A stretch of 64,000 nt of DNA. Origin: an uncultured Litoreibacter sp. GTDB lineage: Bacteria; Pseudomonadota; Alphaproteobacteria; Rhodobacterales; Rhodobacteraceae. The position numbers and the translations under genes are program-made. Below, in pieces: positions 1 to 8,008 of this stretch. The notes under the pieces were generated by a model. The model worked only from the letters and a program-made list of their open reading frames with translations, ran no database searches and was not told where the DNA came from. Location: positions 248,001 through 312,000 of the forward strand of contig CANNGL010000001.1 of the NCBI GenBank assembly GCA_947504205.1, given 5' to 3'. Position 1 is the stretch's first letter. Every line of letters begins with the position of its first letter.

Positions 1-126
1 ACAGCACTGCTAAGTGCGGACATGAATGCGGTTCTTGGCGGCACTGTCGTCGTGGGACTGATCTTCATATGTCTCAATATCTTTTCCGACCTGCTCTACC
101 GGGTCTTCGATCCGAGGTCGAAATGA
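1..126 (+). CDS. ABC transporter permease, C-terminal end (partial)
   Basis: Frame 1 is open from the left edge to a TGA at 124-126. It encodes 41 residues ending in a hydrophobic segment followed by SDLLYRVFDPRSK. This ending, with a last membrane helix and the sequence NIFSDLLYRVFDPR, is typical of DppB-type permeases of the peptide/nickel/opine uptake family. The stop overlaps the ATG of the next permease gene (ATGA at 123-126), as expected for a dppB-dppC pair. Most of the gene lies outside the window, so the substrate cannot be judged. Confidence 0.8.
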   Translation, partial: TALLSADMNAVLGGTVVVGLIFICLNIFSDLLYRVFDPRSK

Positions 127-1034
127 GCGAAGTTACTCTCAGACAATGGCTGCTCAGCGATGCTCCGACATCGCGCAGGCATGCACGGCTGGCAAGCCTC
201 TATAAAGGGTGGCTGTCCTTCCGTTCAAACACTATGGCGATGTTTGGTCTTGGCATTCTCGTCTTCCTTCTGCTCGTGGCCGCGTTTGCCCCGTTGCTGG
301 CACCATATGATCCCTTCGCCCAAAGCCTGAGCAACAGGCTGCAACCAATCGGGGTTGAGGGGCATCTTCTGGGAACTGACAGCTTGGGCCGCGATATCCT
401 GAGCCGGTTGATCTACGGCTCACGCATCACGCTTTATATCGTGGCACTTGTGGCGCTGATTGCGCCCGTGGCGGGCCTTCTGGTTGGGACGGTCGCGGGC
501 TATGTCGGTGGCTGGACCGACACGATCCTGATGCGGATCACCGACATCTTTCTGGCCTTTCCACGCTTGGTTCTCGCGCTGGCCTTTGTCGCGGCGCTGG
601 GTGCGGGGATAGAGAACGCAGTCTTGGCGATTTCTCTGACCGCCTGGCCGCCCTATGCACGGATTGCACGTGCAGAGACGCTGACTATTCGGTCGTCTGA
701 TTATATCAGTGCCATTCGCCTTCAAGGGGCCGGTGCGCTTCGGATCATCACCAAACATATCTGGCCGCTCTGCGTGTCTTCACTGATCGTGCGGGTCACG
801 CTGGATATGGCGGGTATCATTCTGGCCGCAGCCGGTCTTGGGTTTTTGGGTCTCGGGGCGCAACCTCCCAGCCCGGAATGGGGTGCGATGATTTCAGAAG
901 GTCGCCGCTTCATCCTCGATCACTGGTGGGTCGCGACAGTGCCTGGACTTGCCATCTTCACCGTCTCGCTCGCATTTAATTTGTTGGGGGATGGCTTGCG
1001 AGATGTCCTCGACCCAAAGGATAGCGGCCAATGA
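123..1034 (+). CDS. ABC transporter permease, DppC type
   Basis: A 303-residue inner-membrane permease of the dipeptide/oligopeptide/nickel ABC family. Several long hydrophobic segments are visible. The C-terminal half carries the family's EAA-like loop region (SAIRLQGAGALRIITKHIWP) and the usual ending GDGLRDVLDPK. I chose the ATG at 123 because it overlaps the upstream permease stop and leaves a short cytoplasmic N-terminus; an in-frame upstream ATG at 69 would run through that gene. It pairs with the preceding permease and the two downstream ATPases. Opine, peptide or other small nitrogenous substrates are all possible; the sequence alone does not decide. Confidence 0.93.
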   Translation: MSEVTLRQWLLSDAPTSRRHARLASLYKGWLSFRSNTMAMFGLGILVFLLLVAAFAPLLAPYDPFAQSLSNRLQPIGVEGHLLGTDSLGRDILSRLIYGSRITLYIVALVALIAPVAGLLVGTVAGYVGGWTDTILMRITDIFLAFPRLVLALAFVAALGAGIENAVLAISLTAWPPYARIARAETLTIRSSDYISAIRLQGAGALRIITKHIWPLCVSSLIVRVTLDMAGIILAAAGLGFLGLGAQPPSPEWGAMISEGRRFILDHWWVATVPGLAIFTVSLAFNLLGDGLRDVLDPKDSGQ

Positions 1035-1885
1035 ACATGTTAGAGGTCGAAAATCTCTGGGTTAAATTCCCGACACGGCAAGGCATCTTTGATGCGGTCC
1101 GGGGTGTTTCCTTCACCCTTGGCAAGGAGCGTCTGGGTATCGTTGGCGAAAGTGGGTCTGGCAAATCCATGACCGGCAGGGCGATCCTTCAACTGATCCG
1201 GCCGCCGGGTATTGTCGAGGCGGATTACATCAAACTGGAGGGGCAAAACCTGCTGGACTTTAGCGAGCCGCAAATGCGGGAGGTGCGCGGTCAAAGGATC
1301 TCCATGGTGATGCAGGACCCGAAGTTTTCGCTAAACCCAGTCATGACCGTTGGCGAGCAAATCATGGAAGCCTATCTGCTTCACAACAACACATCGAAAG
1401 CGCAGGCACGTGCCAAGTCCATCGCGATGCTGGAGGCCGTGTCCATCCGCGATCCAGAGCGTGTCATGCGCGCCTATCCACACGAGGTTTCAGGTGGCAT
1501 GGGACAGCGCATCATGATTGCGATGATGCTGATCCCGGACCCGCAAATCCTGATCGCGGATGAGCCAACATCCGCGCTGGATGTCTCCGTCCAGCGTCAG
1601 GTGCTCGATATAATGGATGCTCTAGTGAAGGAGCGGGGGATGGGTCTGATTTTTATCAGCCACGATCTCAATCTTGTCTCGGAGTTCTGTGACCGCGTCC
1701 TGATCATGTATGCTGGACGCGTGGTTGAGGTCTGCGACGCCGACAAACTGCATGAAGCCTCACATCCTTATACGCGGGGCCTGCTGAATTCATTGCCGCG
1801 ACTGGATCAGCCCCGCAAACACCTTGAGGTGCTGCAACGCGATCCCAAGTGGTCAGAAGCGCCCAGCGTCGGAGGCCACTCATGA
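1031..1885 (+). CDS. ABC transporter ATP-binding protein, DppD type
   Basis: A 284-residue ATPase subunit. Walker A (GESGSGKS), the signature VSGGMGQRI and Walker B (LIADEPTS) are all present. The C-terminal oligopeptide/dipeptide-type tail contains HPYTRGLLNSLPRL, which marks the peptide/opine/nickel transporter group. The ATG overlaps the permease stop by four bases (ATGA). The protein should bind the cytoplasmic face of the two permeases and work as a heterodimer with the next ATPase. Confidence 0.95.
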   Translation: MNMLEVENLWVKFPTRQGIFDAVRGVSFTLGKERLGIVGESGSGKSMTGRAILQLIRPPGIVEADYIKLEGQNLLDFSEPQMREVRGQRISMVMQDPKFSLNPVMTVGEQIMEAYLLHNNTSKAQARAKSIAMLEAVSIRDPERVMRAYPHEVSGGMGQRIMIAMMLIPDPQILIADEPTSALDVSVQRQVLDIMDALVKERGMGLIFISHDLNLVSEFCDRVLIMYAGRVVEVCDADKLHEASHPYTRGLLNSLPRLDQPRKHLEVLQRDPKWSEAPSVGGHS

Positions 1886-2631
1886 GCATGATTGAGATTG
1901 GAAATCTGGACGTCTGGTTCGGCGATGGTCATGACCGGGTCGATGCGGTCAGGCAGGCCTCCTTTTCGGTAGCTGAAGGCGAAAGTTTCGGCTTGGTCGG
2001 AGAAAGTGGCTCAGGCAAATCCACGATCCTGCGCGCCATCACCGGCCTTGCGCCCACATGGTCGGGGCAAATCACCATCGAGGGCGAAACACTGACCGGG
2101 AAGGCACGCACTCGGAAGTTCTACAAGAACGTCCAGATGGTGTTTCAGGACCCTTACGCCTCGCTGCATCCACGGCATTCGGTTGATCAGGTGCTGGGTG
2201 AGACACTGCATTTGCATGGGTTCAAGGATATCGACGCACGGGTCGTCAAACTGCTGGATGACGTGGGCCTTGGTGGGCGCTTCCGGTTTCGATATCCCCA
2301 CCAGCTTTCTGGGGGGCAACGTCAACGGGTCGCCATCGCCCGCGCTCTGGCCGGTGAGCCGGATATCCTGTTGTTGGATGAACCGACCTCGGCGCTGGAT
2401 GTTTCAGTGCAGGCGGAAATCCTGAACCTTCTGACGGATTTGCGCGACGAACGAAAGCTGACCTATGTGATGGTCTCCCACGATCTGGCTGTTGTGGGTC
2501 ACATGTGTGACCGGCTGGCCGTGATGAAAGATGGAGAGATTGTCGAAGTCATGTCAGTCGATGCCTTGCGCAAGATGGAGGCGAGCCACCCGTATTCTCA
2601 GGCACTGCTCAAAGCCTCCATCGCTGCCTGA
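1882..2631 (+). CDS. ABC transporter ATP-binding protein, DppF type
   Basis: A 249-residue ATPase with Walker A (GESGSGKST), signature LSGGQRQR and Walker B (LLLDEPTS), ending in the HPYSQALL element of the DppF/OppF group. An in-frame alternative start lies at 1849, but the ATG at 1882 gives the same ATGA overlap used throughout this operon. It is the last gene of the transporter operon. Its TGA lies four bases from the stop of the convergent bhcD, with no room for a separate terminator between them. The solute-binding protein is presumably left of the window. Confidence 0.95.
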   Translation: MSMIEIGNLDVWFGDGHDRVDAVRQASFSVAEGESFGLVGESGSGKSTILRAITGLAPTWSGQITIEGETLTGKARTRKFYKNVQMVFQDPYASLHPRHSVDQVLGETLHLHGFKDIDARVVKLLDDVGLGGRFRFRYPHQLSGGQRQRVAIARALAGEPDILLLDEPTSALDVSVQAEILNLLTDLRDERKLTYVMVSHDLAVVGHMCDRLAVMKDGEIVEVMSVDALRKMEASHPYSQALLKASIAA

Positions 2632-2635
2632 GGTT

Positions 2636-3601
2636 TCAGACGTCTACCTCAATCGCCACGCCACTTTTCACAGCCAAATCCACGACACTGGCTGCGACCG
2701 CGAGATCCTGAAGCCCGACGCCGGTGCCGTCAAAGAGAGTTACGTCCTCGTCAGAGCTGCGACCCGGATGCGCACCGTTGATCACGGCACCGATCTGCGT
2801 GATGTCTTCTCCGCGGATCAATCCGGCTGCTATCGCGTGCTGGGCTTCGCCAATGCTGATTGACTGCGCAACCTCATCGGTGAAGACCTTGGATTTAGAT
2901 AGCAGGGCCGGCGCAACCTCCTGCTTGCCCGCTGTGTCGGTTCCCATGCAGGCCAGATGCGTTCCGGGGCTTACATGGCCGGTGGTCAGAATTTCATCGA
3001 AAGAGGAGGTGATCGAGATTATCACATCAGCCTCTGTCATCCCATCAAGTTCCACCGCTTCAAATGGTACTCCTGCTTCGTCAGCGACCTTTTCCAGATT
3101 ACCCAGCATTTCGGGGTGCAGGTTCCAGCCGATGACCTTTTCGAACGCGCGTTGCTCCAATGCGGCGCGCAACTGAAACGTCGCCTGATGGCCTGCGCCA
3201 ATCATGCCCATGACTTTCGCATCGTCACGCGCGAGGTGCTTGATTGATACGGATGACGCCGCCGCTGTACGCAATGCCGTCAACAGGTTGCCACCGACCA
3301 TTGCGCTGACCCGGCCCGTGTCGGGATCGAACAGAAACACCGTGGATTGATGGTTGATGATGCCTTGGGTCTCAAGGTTGTTGGGCCAGTAGCCGCCTGC
3401 CTTGAGGCCGAGCGTCATGCCCGCACGGTCAAAGCCCCCCTTGAAGCCGTATAACGCTTCCACGTGGCCGATCGCTTCGCGAACAACTGGAAAGTTATAA
3501 GCCTGCTCTGCAGCCATGGCAGCAAAGACGTTTTCGACGGCTTCGAAAGCGGCCTCACGGGTCATGAGGTCAGCGATTTCGCGTTCAGGGACAATGATCA
3601 T
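2636..3601 (-). CDS. bhcD: Iminosuccinate reductase of the beta-hydroxyaspartate cycle
   Basis: A 321-residue member of the ornithine cyclodeaminase/mu-crystallin family with the NAD(P)-binding GMIGAGHQA turn near the middle. Alone it would be called ornithine cyclodeaminase-like. As last gene of an operon with an aminotransferase, a PLP dehydratase and a PLP aldolase it matches BhcD, which reduces iminosuccinate to L-aspartate and so regenerates the amino donor of the cycle. I chose the ATG at 3601; the longer frame starts at a TTG at 3634 and adds eleven residues with no clear benefit. No strong ribosome-binding site is visible. Family assignment is secure; the specific role comes from context. 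Confidence 0.9.
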   Translation of the reverse strand: MIIVPEREIADLMTREAAFEAVENVFAAMAAEQAYNFPVVREAIGHVEALYGFKGGFDRAGMTLGLKAGGYWPNNLETQGIINHQSTVFLFDPDTGRVSAMVGGNLLTALRTAAASSVSIKHLARDDAKVMGMIGAGHQATFQLRAALEQRAFEKVIGWNLHPEMLGNLEKVADEAGVPFEAVELDGMTEADVIISITSSFDEILTTGHVSPGTHLACMGTDTAGKQEVAPALLSKSKVFTDEVAQSISIGEAQHAIAAGLIRGEDITQIGAVINGAHPGRSSDEDVTLFDGTGVGLQDLAVAASVVDLAVKSGVAIEVDV

Positions 3602-3669
3602 CAATTCGGTTCCATCGGTCTGAGGGGGCCGCAAATTGGCCCCTGAATTTCATCGTGAATGTTGGCGGG

Positions 3670-4833
3670 TCAGTAGGCCTTGCCGCGAGCCGACACATTC
3701 CACAGCGTCTCAACCTTGCCGTCGCGCACACCGACATACCAATCGTGCACATTGCAGGTCGGGTCACAATGACCGGGCACCAAGCGCAGTTTCTCGTTGA
3801 CCTTCAAAGCACCGTCCGGATCCGCAACGACGCCGTGCTCGTCGGAGCATTTGACGTATTCCACGTCATTTCGCCCGAAAATCACGGGCAGGCCACTGTC
3901 AACGGATTGCGCCTTCAGCCCGGCATCCACGATAGCCTTATCCGCCTTTGCGTGGCTCATCACCGAGGTCAGGATGAACAGTGCATTTTCCCACTCACCC
4001 TGGTCGATACGATTGCCGTCTGCGTCCAGAATCCGTCCGTAGTCAGCGTCCATGAAAGCGTAAGAGCCGCATTGAAGCTCGTTAAAGACGCCAGAATTCG
4101 ACTCGAAGTAGTAAGAGCCGGTGCCGCCGCCGCCGACGATATCGCACTCAAGCCCTTCTGCCTTCAGCGCATCGACGGCCTCTTTCACCTGGGCTACCGC
4201 AATATCGATTTTGGCTTTCCGATCGTCATAGCTGTCAAGATGCTGCATCGCGCCCTGATAGGCTTGAAGCCCCGCGAATTTCAGGCCGTCAGCTGCATCA
4301 ATAGCCTTGGCGATTTCTACAACTTCGGGCGTCGTGGTGACACCGCACCGTCCGGCACCACAGTCAATTTCCACCAGACATTCGATTTGGGTGCCGTGGG
4401 TGGTTGCCGCAGCGGAGAGCTCGGTCACGTTGCTCGGGTCATCGACACAGCAGATCGTCCGCGCACCCAACTGCGGCATGCGTGCCAAGCGGTCTATCTT
4501 CGCGGGATCCCGCACCTGATTAGAAACCAGCACATCCTTGATGCCACCGCGAGCGAAGACCTCCGCTTCCGAAACCTTCTGGCAGCAAACGCCACAGGCA
4601 CCGCCCAGCTCGACCTGCAGCTTTGCCACATCAACAGACTTGTGCATCTTGCCATGTACGCGATGGCGCATCCCATGTGCTTTGGCATAATCGCCCATTT
4701 TCTTGATGTTACGCTCCAGCGCATCCAGATCAAGGATCAGGCTTGGCGTTTGAATGTCTGCGGCGTCCATACCGGGCAGGGCAGGGACGTCGTAGCCGAC
4801 TTCGAGGCCTTCAAATTTGGATTGCTTGTTCAT
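3670..4833 (-). CDS. bhcC: Beta-hydroxyaspartate aldolase
   Basis: A 387-residue fold-type III PLP enzyme of the D-threonine aldolase/DSD1 family. The motif VHGKMHKS places the PLP lysine near residue 62. The C-terminus carries PGHCDPTCNVHDW, the His/Cys pair that binds a divalent metal in this family. In the beta-hydroxyaspartate cycle BhcC condenses glycine and glyoxylate to (2R,3S)-beta-hydroxyaspartate. The ATG at 4833 is preceded by AGGGA; the open frame extends further upstream, into bhcB, without a better site. It follows bhcB with a 13-base gap. Confidence 0.92.
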   Translation of the reverse strand: MNKQSKFEGLEVGYDVPALPGMDAADIQTPSLILDLDALERNIKKMGDYAKAHGMRHRVHGKMHKSVDVAKLQVELGGACGVCCQKVSEAEVFARGGIKDVLVSNQVRDPAKIDRLARMPQLGARTICCVDDPSNVTELSAAATTHGTQIECLVEIDCGAGRCGVTTTPEVVEIAKAIDAADGLKFAGLQAYQGAMQHLDSYDDRKAKIDIAVAQVKEAVDALKAEGLECDIVGGGGTGSYYFESNSGVFNELQCGSYAFMDADYGRILDADGNRIDQGEWENALFILTSVMSHAKADKAIVDAGLKAQSVDSGLPVIFGRNDVEYVKCSDEHGVVADPDGALKVNEKLRLVPGHCDPTCNVHDWYVGVRDGKVETLWNVSARGKAY

Positions 4834-4846
4834 CGTGATGGTCCCT

Positions 4847-5815
4847 TCAATTGAGCCAAGGCAGGGTGTCGAGGTCGACATTGCCGCCTGTGATAATGAC
4901 GCCGACACGTTTGCCGGCAAAACGGTCTTTGTTCTTGAGGATCGTCGCCAGCGGTACAGCACAGCTGGCCTCCATGACGATTTTCATGCGCTTCCATGTC
5001 AGTTTCATGGCCTCGACGATCTCGTCCTCGGAAGCGGTCAGAATGTCGCCCACGTGGTTTGAGACAAAGTGCCAGGTCAGCTCTTTGAGCGGCACCTTGA
5101 GGCCGTCCGCGATGGTGTTCGGAGCATCATCAGCAATGATACGACCCGCCTTGAAACTGCGATATGCATCATCTGCCTGCTCCGGTTCGGCAGCGATGAT
5201 TTGTGTCTCGGGGGCGAGATTGGACAGTGTCAGGCACGTGCCTGAGATCATACCGCCACCGCCGATCGGAGCCACGACCATATCCAACCCATCGGTCTGC
5301 TCCATCAATTCACGCGAACACGTGCCTTGTCCCGCGATCACTCGGGGGTCGTTATAGGGATGCACGAAGTTGCCGCCGGTCTTTGCCTGCACCTCCGCAA
5401 AAACCTCCTCGCGCGAGGACGTGGACGGCTCACACTCGGTGATGATCCCGCCATAGCCTTTGACCGCGTCTTTTTTGGCCTGCGGCGCGGTCCGTGGCAT
5501 GACCACGTTGCACGGGATGCCCCGCCGACCCGCAGCATAGCTCAGGGACAATGCGTGGTTGCCTGAAGAGTGTGTGCAGACGCCCAACTGGGCCTCCTTG
5601 TCGCTCAACCCAAAGACCGCGTTTGACGCGCCGCGCACTTTGAAGGCTCCGGCCTTCTGGAAGTTCTCGCATTTGAAAAATAGCTCGGCACCAGTCAGGT
5701 CGTTGAGATAGGACGAGGTCAGAACGGGCGTGCGATGAATATACGGTTTAATCCGCTCATGGGCCGCTAACATGTCGTCAAATGTCGGGATATACATCTC
5801 CATTGCGTCCTTCAT
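4847..5815 (-). CDS. bhcB: Beta-hydroxyaspartate dehydratase
   Basis: A 322-residue fold-type II PLP enzyme of the threonine dehydratase/serine racemase family. The PLP lysine is in NFQKAGAFKVRGA (about K59), and the phosphate-binding glycine loop is PIGGGGMISGT. It has no C-terminal ACT regulatory domain, so it is not a biosynthetic IlvA. In this operon it fits BhcB, which eliminates water from beta-hydroxyaspartate to give iminosuccinate. The ATG at 5815 overlaps the bhcA stop (TAATG). Later in-frame ATGs at 5803 and 5797 are possible starts. Confidence 0.92.
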   Translation of the reverse strand: MKDAMEMYIPTFDDMLAAHERIKPYIHRTPVLTSSYLNDLTGAELFFKCENFQKAGAFKVRGASNAVFGLSDKEAQLGVCTHSSGNHALSLSYAAGRRGIPCNVVMPRTAPQAKKDAVKGYGGIITECEPSTSSREEVFAEVQAKTGGNFVHPYNDPRVIAGQGTCSRELMEQTDGLDMVVAPIGGGGMISGTCLTLSNLAPETQIIAAEPEQADDAYRSFKAGRIIADDAPNTIADGLKVPLKELTWHFVSNHVGDILTASEDEIVEAMKLTWKRMKIVMEASCAVPLATILKNKDRFAGKRVGVIITGGNVDLDTLPWLN

Positions 5816-7005
5816 TACGCTGCATCCAGATGGGTCAGGGCTGGCTTGGTGCGATAGAATTCCTGGGCGACGGCAACACCTGAGCCCAGTTTGATATCGA
5901 GTCCCAGATCCGCCATGCACATCTCAGCCGTTGCGAGCCCGCTCAGGGCCATGACGTCGGTCAGACTGCCCAGGTGACCGATACGGAACACCTTGCCAGC
6001 GACCTCTCCCAGTCCCACCCCAAAGGCCACGCCGTAGGTTTCAGCGGCATGGGTCACGATCTCTGTCGCGTTGAAGCCTTCCGGCGTTCGGATCGCACTA
6101 ACTGTGTCTGAGTAGAGGTCGGGCGACGCCGCGCAAAGCTCAAGACCCCAGGCGTCAACGGCAGCCCGCACACCATTCGCAATACGCGTATGCCGCGCAA
6201 AAACGTTCTCCAACCCTTCGTTGAGCAGCATGGTGCACGCTTCGTTGAGACCGTTCATCAGACCAACCGAGGGGGTGTAAGGATAGGCGTTGTTCGCATA
6301 TCCCGCCTGCATGTCGCGAACATCGAAGAAGGTGCGCGGCAAGCCGGCAGACGAAACAGCGTCCATAGCTTTTGGGCTGAAGCCCACAATCGCAAGCCCC
6401 GCCGGCAACATGAACCCTTTCTGTGAGCCTGTGACGGCAACATCGACGCCCCATTCGTCCATGCGGAAGTCCATTGACCCGATGGAGCTCACGCCATCCA
6501 CGAACAGCAACGCCGGATGATCCGCCGCATCGAGCGCTTTGCGAATAGCCGTGATATCAGATTTCACCCCTGTTGCAGTCTCGTTATGCGTGGCCAAGAC
6601 GGCCTTGATCTGGTGCCCTCTATCAGCCGTCAGTATCTCGTCATAACGATCCGCCGGGATACCCTGTCCCCAAGGTGTTTCCACGATCTCGACGTCGAGC
6701 CCATGACGTTCACACATGTCGATCCAGCGATGCGAGAACATCCCATTGCGTGCAGCCAAAATCTTGTCGCCTGAAGAAAGCGTGTTGGTCAGAGCCGTCT
6801 CCCAACCACCTGTACCGCTCGCCGGAAAGATGAAGATCTCGGCCGCCTTCGTCTTCAGAACTTTGGCGACACCGGCACGGGCCGGGTGCAGAATGCTGCC
6901 AAATAACGGTGATCTGTGATCGATCGTCGGCATGTCGCACGCTTTGCGCAGTTTCTCCGGGATATTGGTCGGCCCGGGGATGAATACTGGGTTCTGAAAA
7001 CTCAT
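5815..7005 (-). CDS. bhcA: Aspartate-glyoxylate aminotransferase
   Basis: A 396-residue class V aminotransferase resembling serine/alanine-glyoxylate aminotransferases. The N-terminus FIPGPTNIPEKLR is typical of that group, and the PLP lysine is in VTGSQKGFMLP (about K196). In the cycle BhcA transfers the amino group of aspartate to glyoxylate, making glycine for the aldolase and releasing oxaloacetate as net product. The start at 7005 is preceded by AAGGAG. It is the first gene of the bhcABCD operon and diverges from bhcR. Confidence 0.93.
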   Translation of the reverse strand: MSFQNPVFIPGPTNIPEKLRKACDMPTIDHRSPLFGSILHPARAGVAKVLKTKAAEIFIFPASGTGGWETALTNTLSSGDKILAARNGMFSHRWIDMCERHGLDVEIVETPWGQGIPADRYDEILTADRGHQIKAVLATHNETATGVKSDITAIRKALDAADHPALLFVDGVSSIGSMDFRMDEWGVDVAVTGSQKGFMLPAGLAIVGFSPKAMDAVSSAGLPRTFFDVRDMQAGYANNAYPYTPSVGLMNGLNEACTMLLNEGLENVFARHTRIANGVRAAVDAWGLELCAASPDLYSDTVSAIRTPEGFNATEIVTHAAETYGVAFGVGLGEVAGKVFRIGHLGSLTDVMALSGLATAEMCMADLGLDIKLGSGVAVAQEFYRTKPALTHLDAA

Positions 7006-7177
7006 GGCCGTCTCCTTGGGTGATATGCGCAACCTAAAGCTGCACATTGACGATTGAAATTTTTTTGAAATTATTTTTCATTTTGAATATGATCGATAAA
7101 TCTGTTATTTATCAGCATCTTGAATTTTTCATATTACGGTGGCATTTTTCAAATAATTGAAAAGGAGCTCGGAGATC
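7006..7177. promoter_or_regulatory. bhcA/bhcR divergent control region with inverted repeats
   Basis: This 172-base gap between the divergent bhcA and bhcR starts is far more AT-rich than the genes around it. It contains a perfect 7-base inverted repeat GATAAAT-N5-ATTTATC at 7095-7113 and another, TTTTCAA-N4-TTGAAAA, at 7146-7163. A weaker TGAAA-N5-TTTCA lies at 7066-7080, and a further TGAA-N3-TTCA at about 7111-7121. IclR-type regulators usually bind short AT-rich inverted repeats between divergent genes, so these are candidate BhcR sites; that link is inference. The AAGGAG of bhcR sits at 7163-7168, next to one repeat. Confidence 0.6.
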
Positions 7178-8008
7178 ATGCAAAATGAACTGGAAGAACC
7201 GCTCCGTCGGGCTAGAGGTCGTCCGCGGGCATGGCATGACAAAACCGAACAAAATACCATCAAATCACTAGATCGAGCGATGGCAGTGTTCGAGTTTCTT
7301 AGCGAAGGACAGGGTAAGCCACTGTCGGCGCTGGCCTCGGAGACAGGACAGTCTCCGGCCACGATTTATCGTATCCTTGTCACTTTGGAATCTCGTGGCC
7401 TTGTTGAGTTTGATCCTCACAATCAGGTTTGGAATATCGGCGCGCAGGCCTTTGTCATCGGTGCGCGCTTTTTGCGTCGAACCAGCCTTGTCGATCGCGC
7501 CCGTCCCATCATGCGCCGCCTTATGGAGCGCACAGGCGAGACGGCCAATCTCGGGGTGGAGCAGACGGGTCAGGTCCTGTTTGTCTCGCAAGTCGAAACC
7601 CATGCCAGCATTCGCGCGTTCTTTCCACCAGGGACACTCGCGCCCATGCACTCCTCCGGTATTGGCAAAGCCCTGATGTCTCAGATGACGGAAGATCGTC
7701 TGACCCGGTTACTCAGACAGACCGATCTGGAACAATTCACGGACTACACGCTCTCAGATGCCGACGCCCTTCGCCATGACCTCAGCGAGACCAGATCGCG
7801 TGGCTATTCCATTGACGCGGAGGAGCGGAACTTGGGCATGCGCTGCATCGCGGCCCCGGTCTTTGATATGCATGGGGAAGCTGTTGCCGGTATCTCTGTC
7901 TCCGGTCCAACCAGTCGTGTCAGCCCGGAAAAGGTGGCCGAGCTTAGCGTGCATGTCAAAGATGCAGCCCTTGAGCTGACCACATCAATCGGGGGTACGG
8001 CAGCTTAA
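7178..8008 (+). CDS. bhcR: IclR-family regulator of the beta-hydroxyaspartate cycle
   Basis: A 276-residue IclR-family protein. The N-terminal winged helix-turn-helix (about residues 25-85) includes LSALASETGQSPATIYRIL. The C-terminal effector domain carries LAPMHSSGIGKALM and DAEERNLGMRCIAAPVFD, both typical of IclR proteins. It diverges from bhcA. BhcR of Paracoccus denitrificans is known to control bhcABCD in response to glyoxylate. The start at 7178 has AAGGAG ten bases upstream; an in-frame TTG at 7157 would lie inside an inverted repeat. Confidence 0.9.
   Translation: MQNELEEPLRRARGRPRAWHDKTEQNTIKSLDRAMAVFEFLSEGQGKPLSALASETGQSPATIYRILVTLESRGLVEFDPHNQVWNIGAQAFVIGARFLRRTSLVDRARPIMRRLMERTGETANLGVEQTGQVLFVSQVETHASIRAFFPPGTLAPMHSSGIGKALMSQMTEDRLTRLLRQTDLEQFTDYTLSDADALRHDLSETRSRGYSIDAEERNLGMRCIAAPVFDMHGEAVAGISVSGPTSRVSPEKVAELSVHVKDAALELTTSIGGTAA

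Noticed and set aside
3655-4854. A 399-codon plus-strand open frame opposite bhcC
   Set aside because: It is the shadow of bhcC, whose product has all motifs of its family; the plus-strand product has none.
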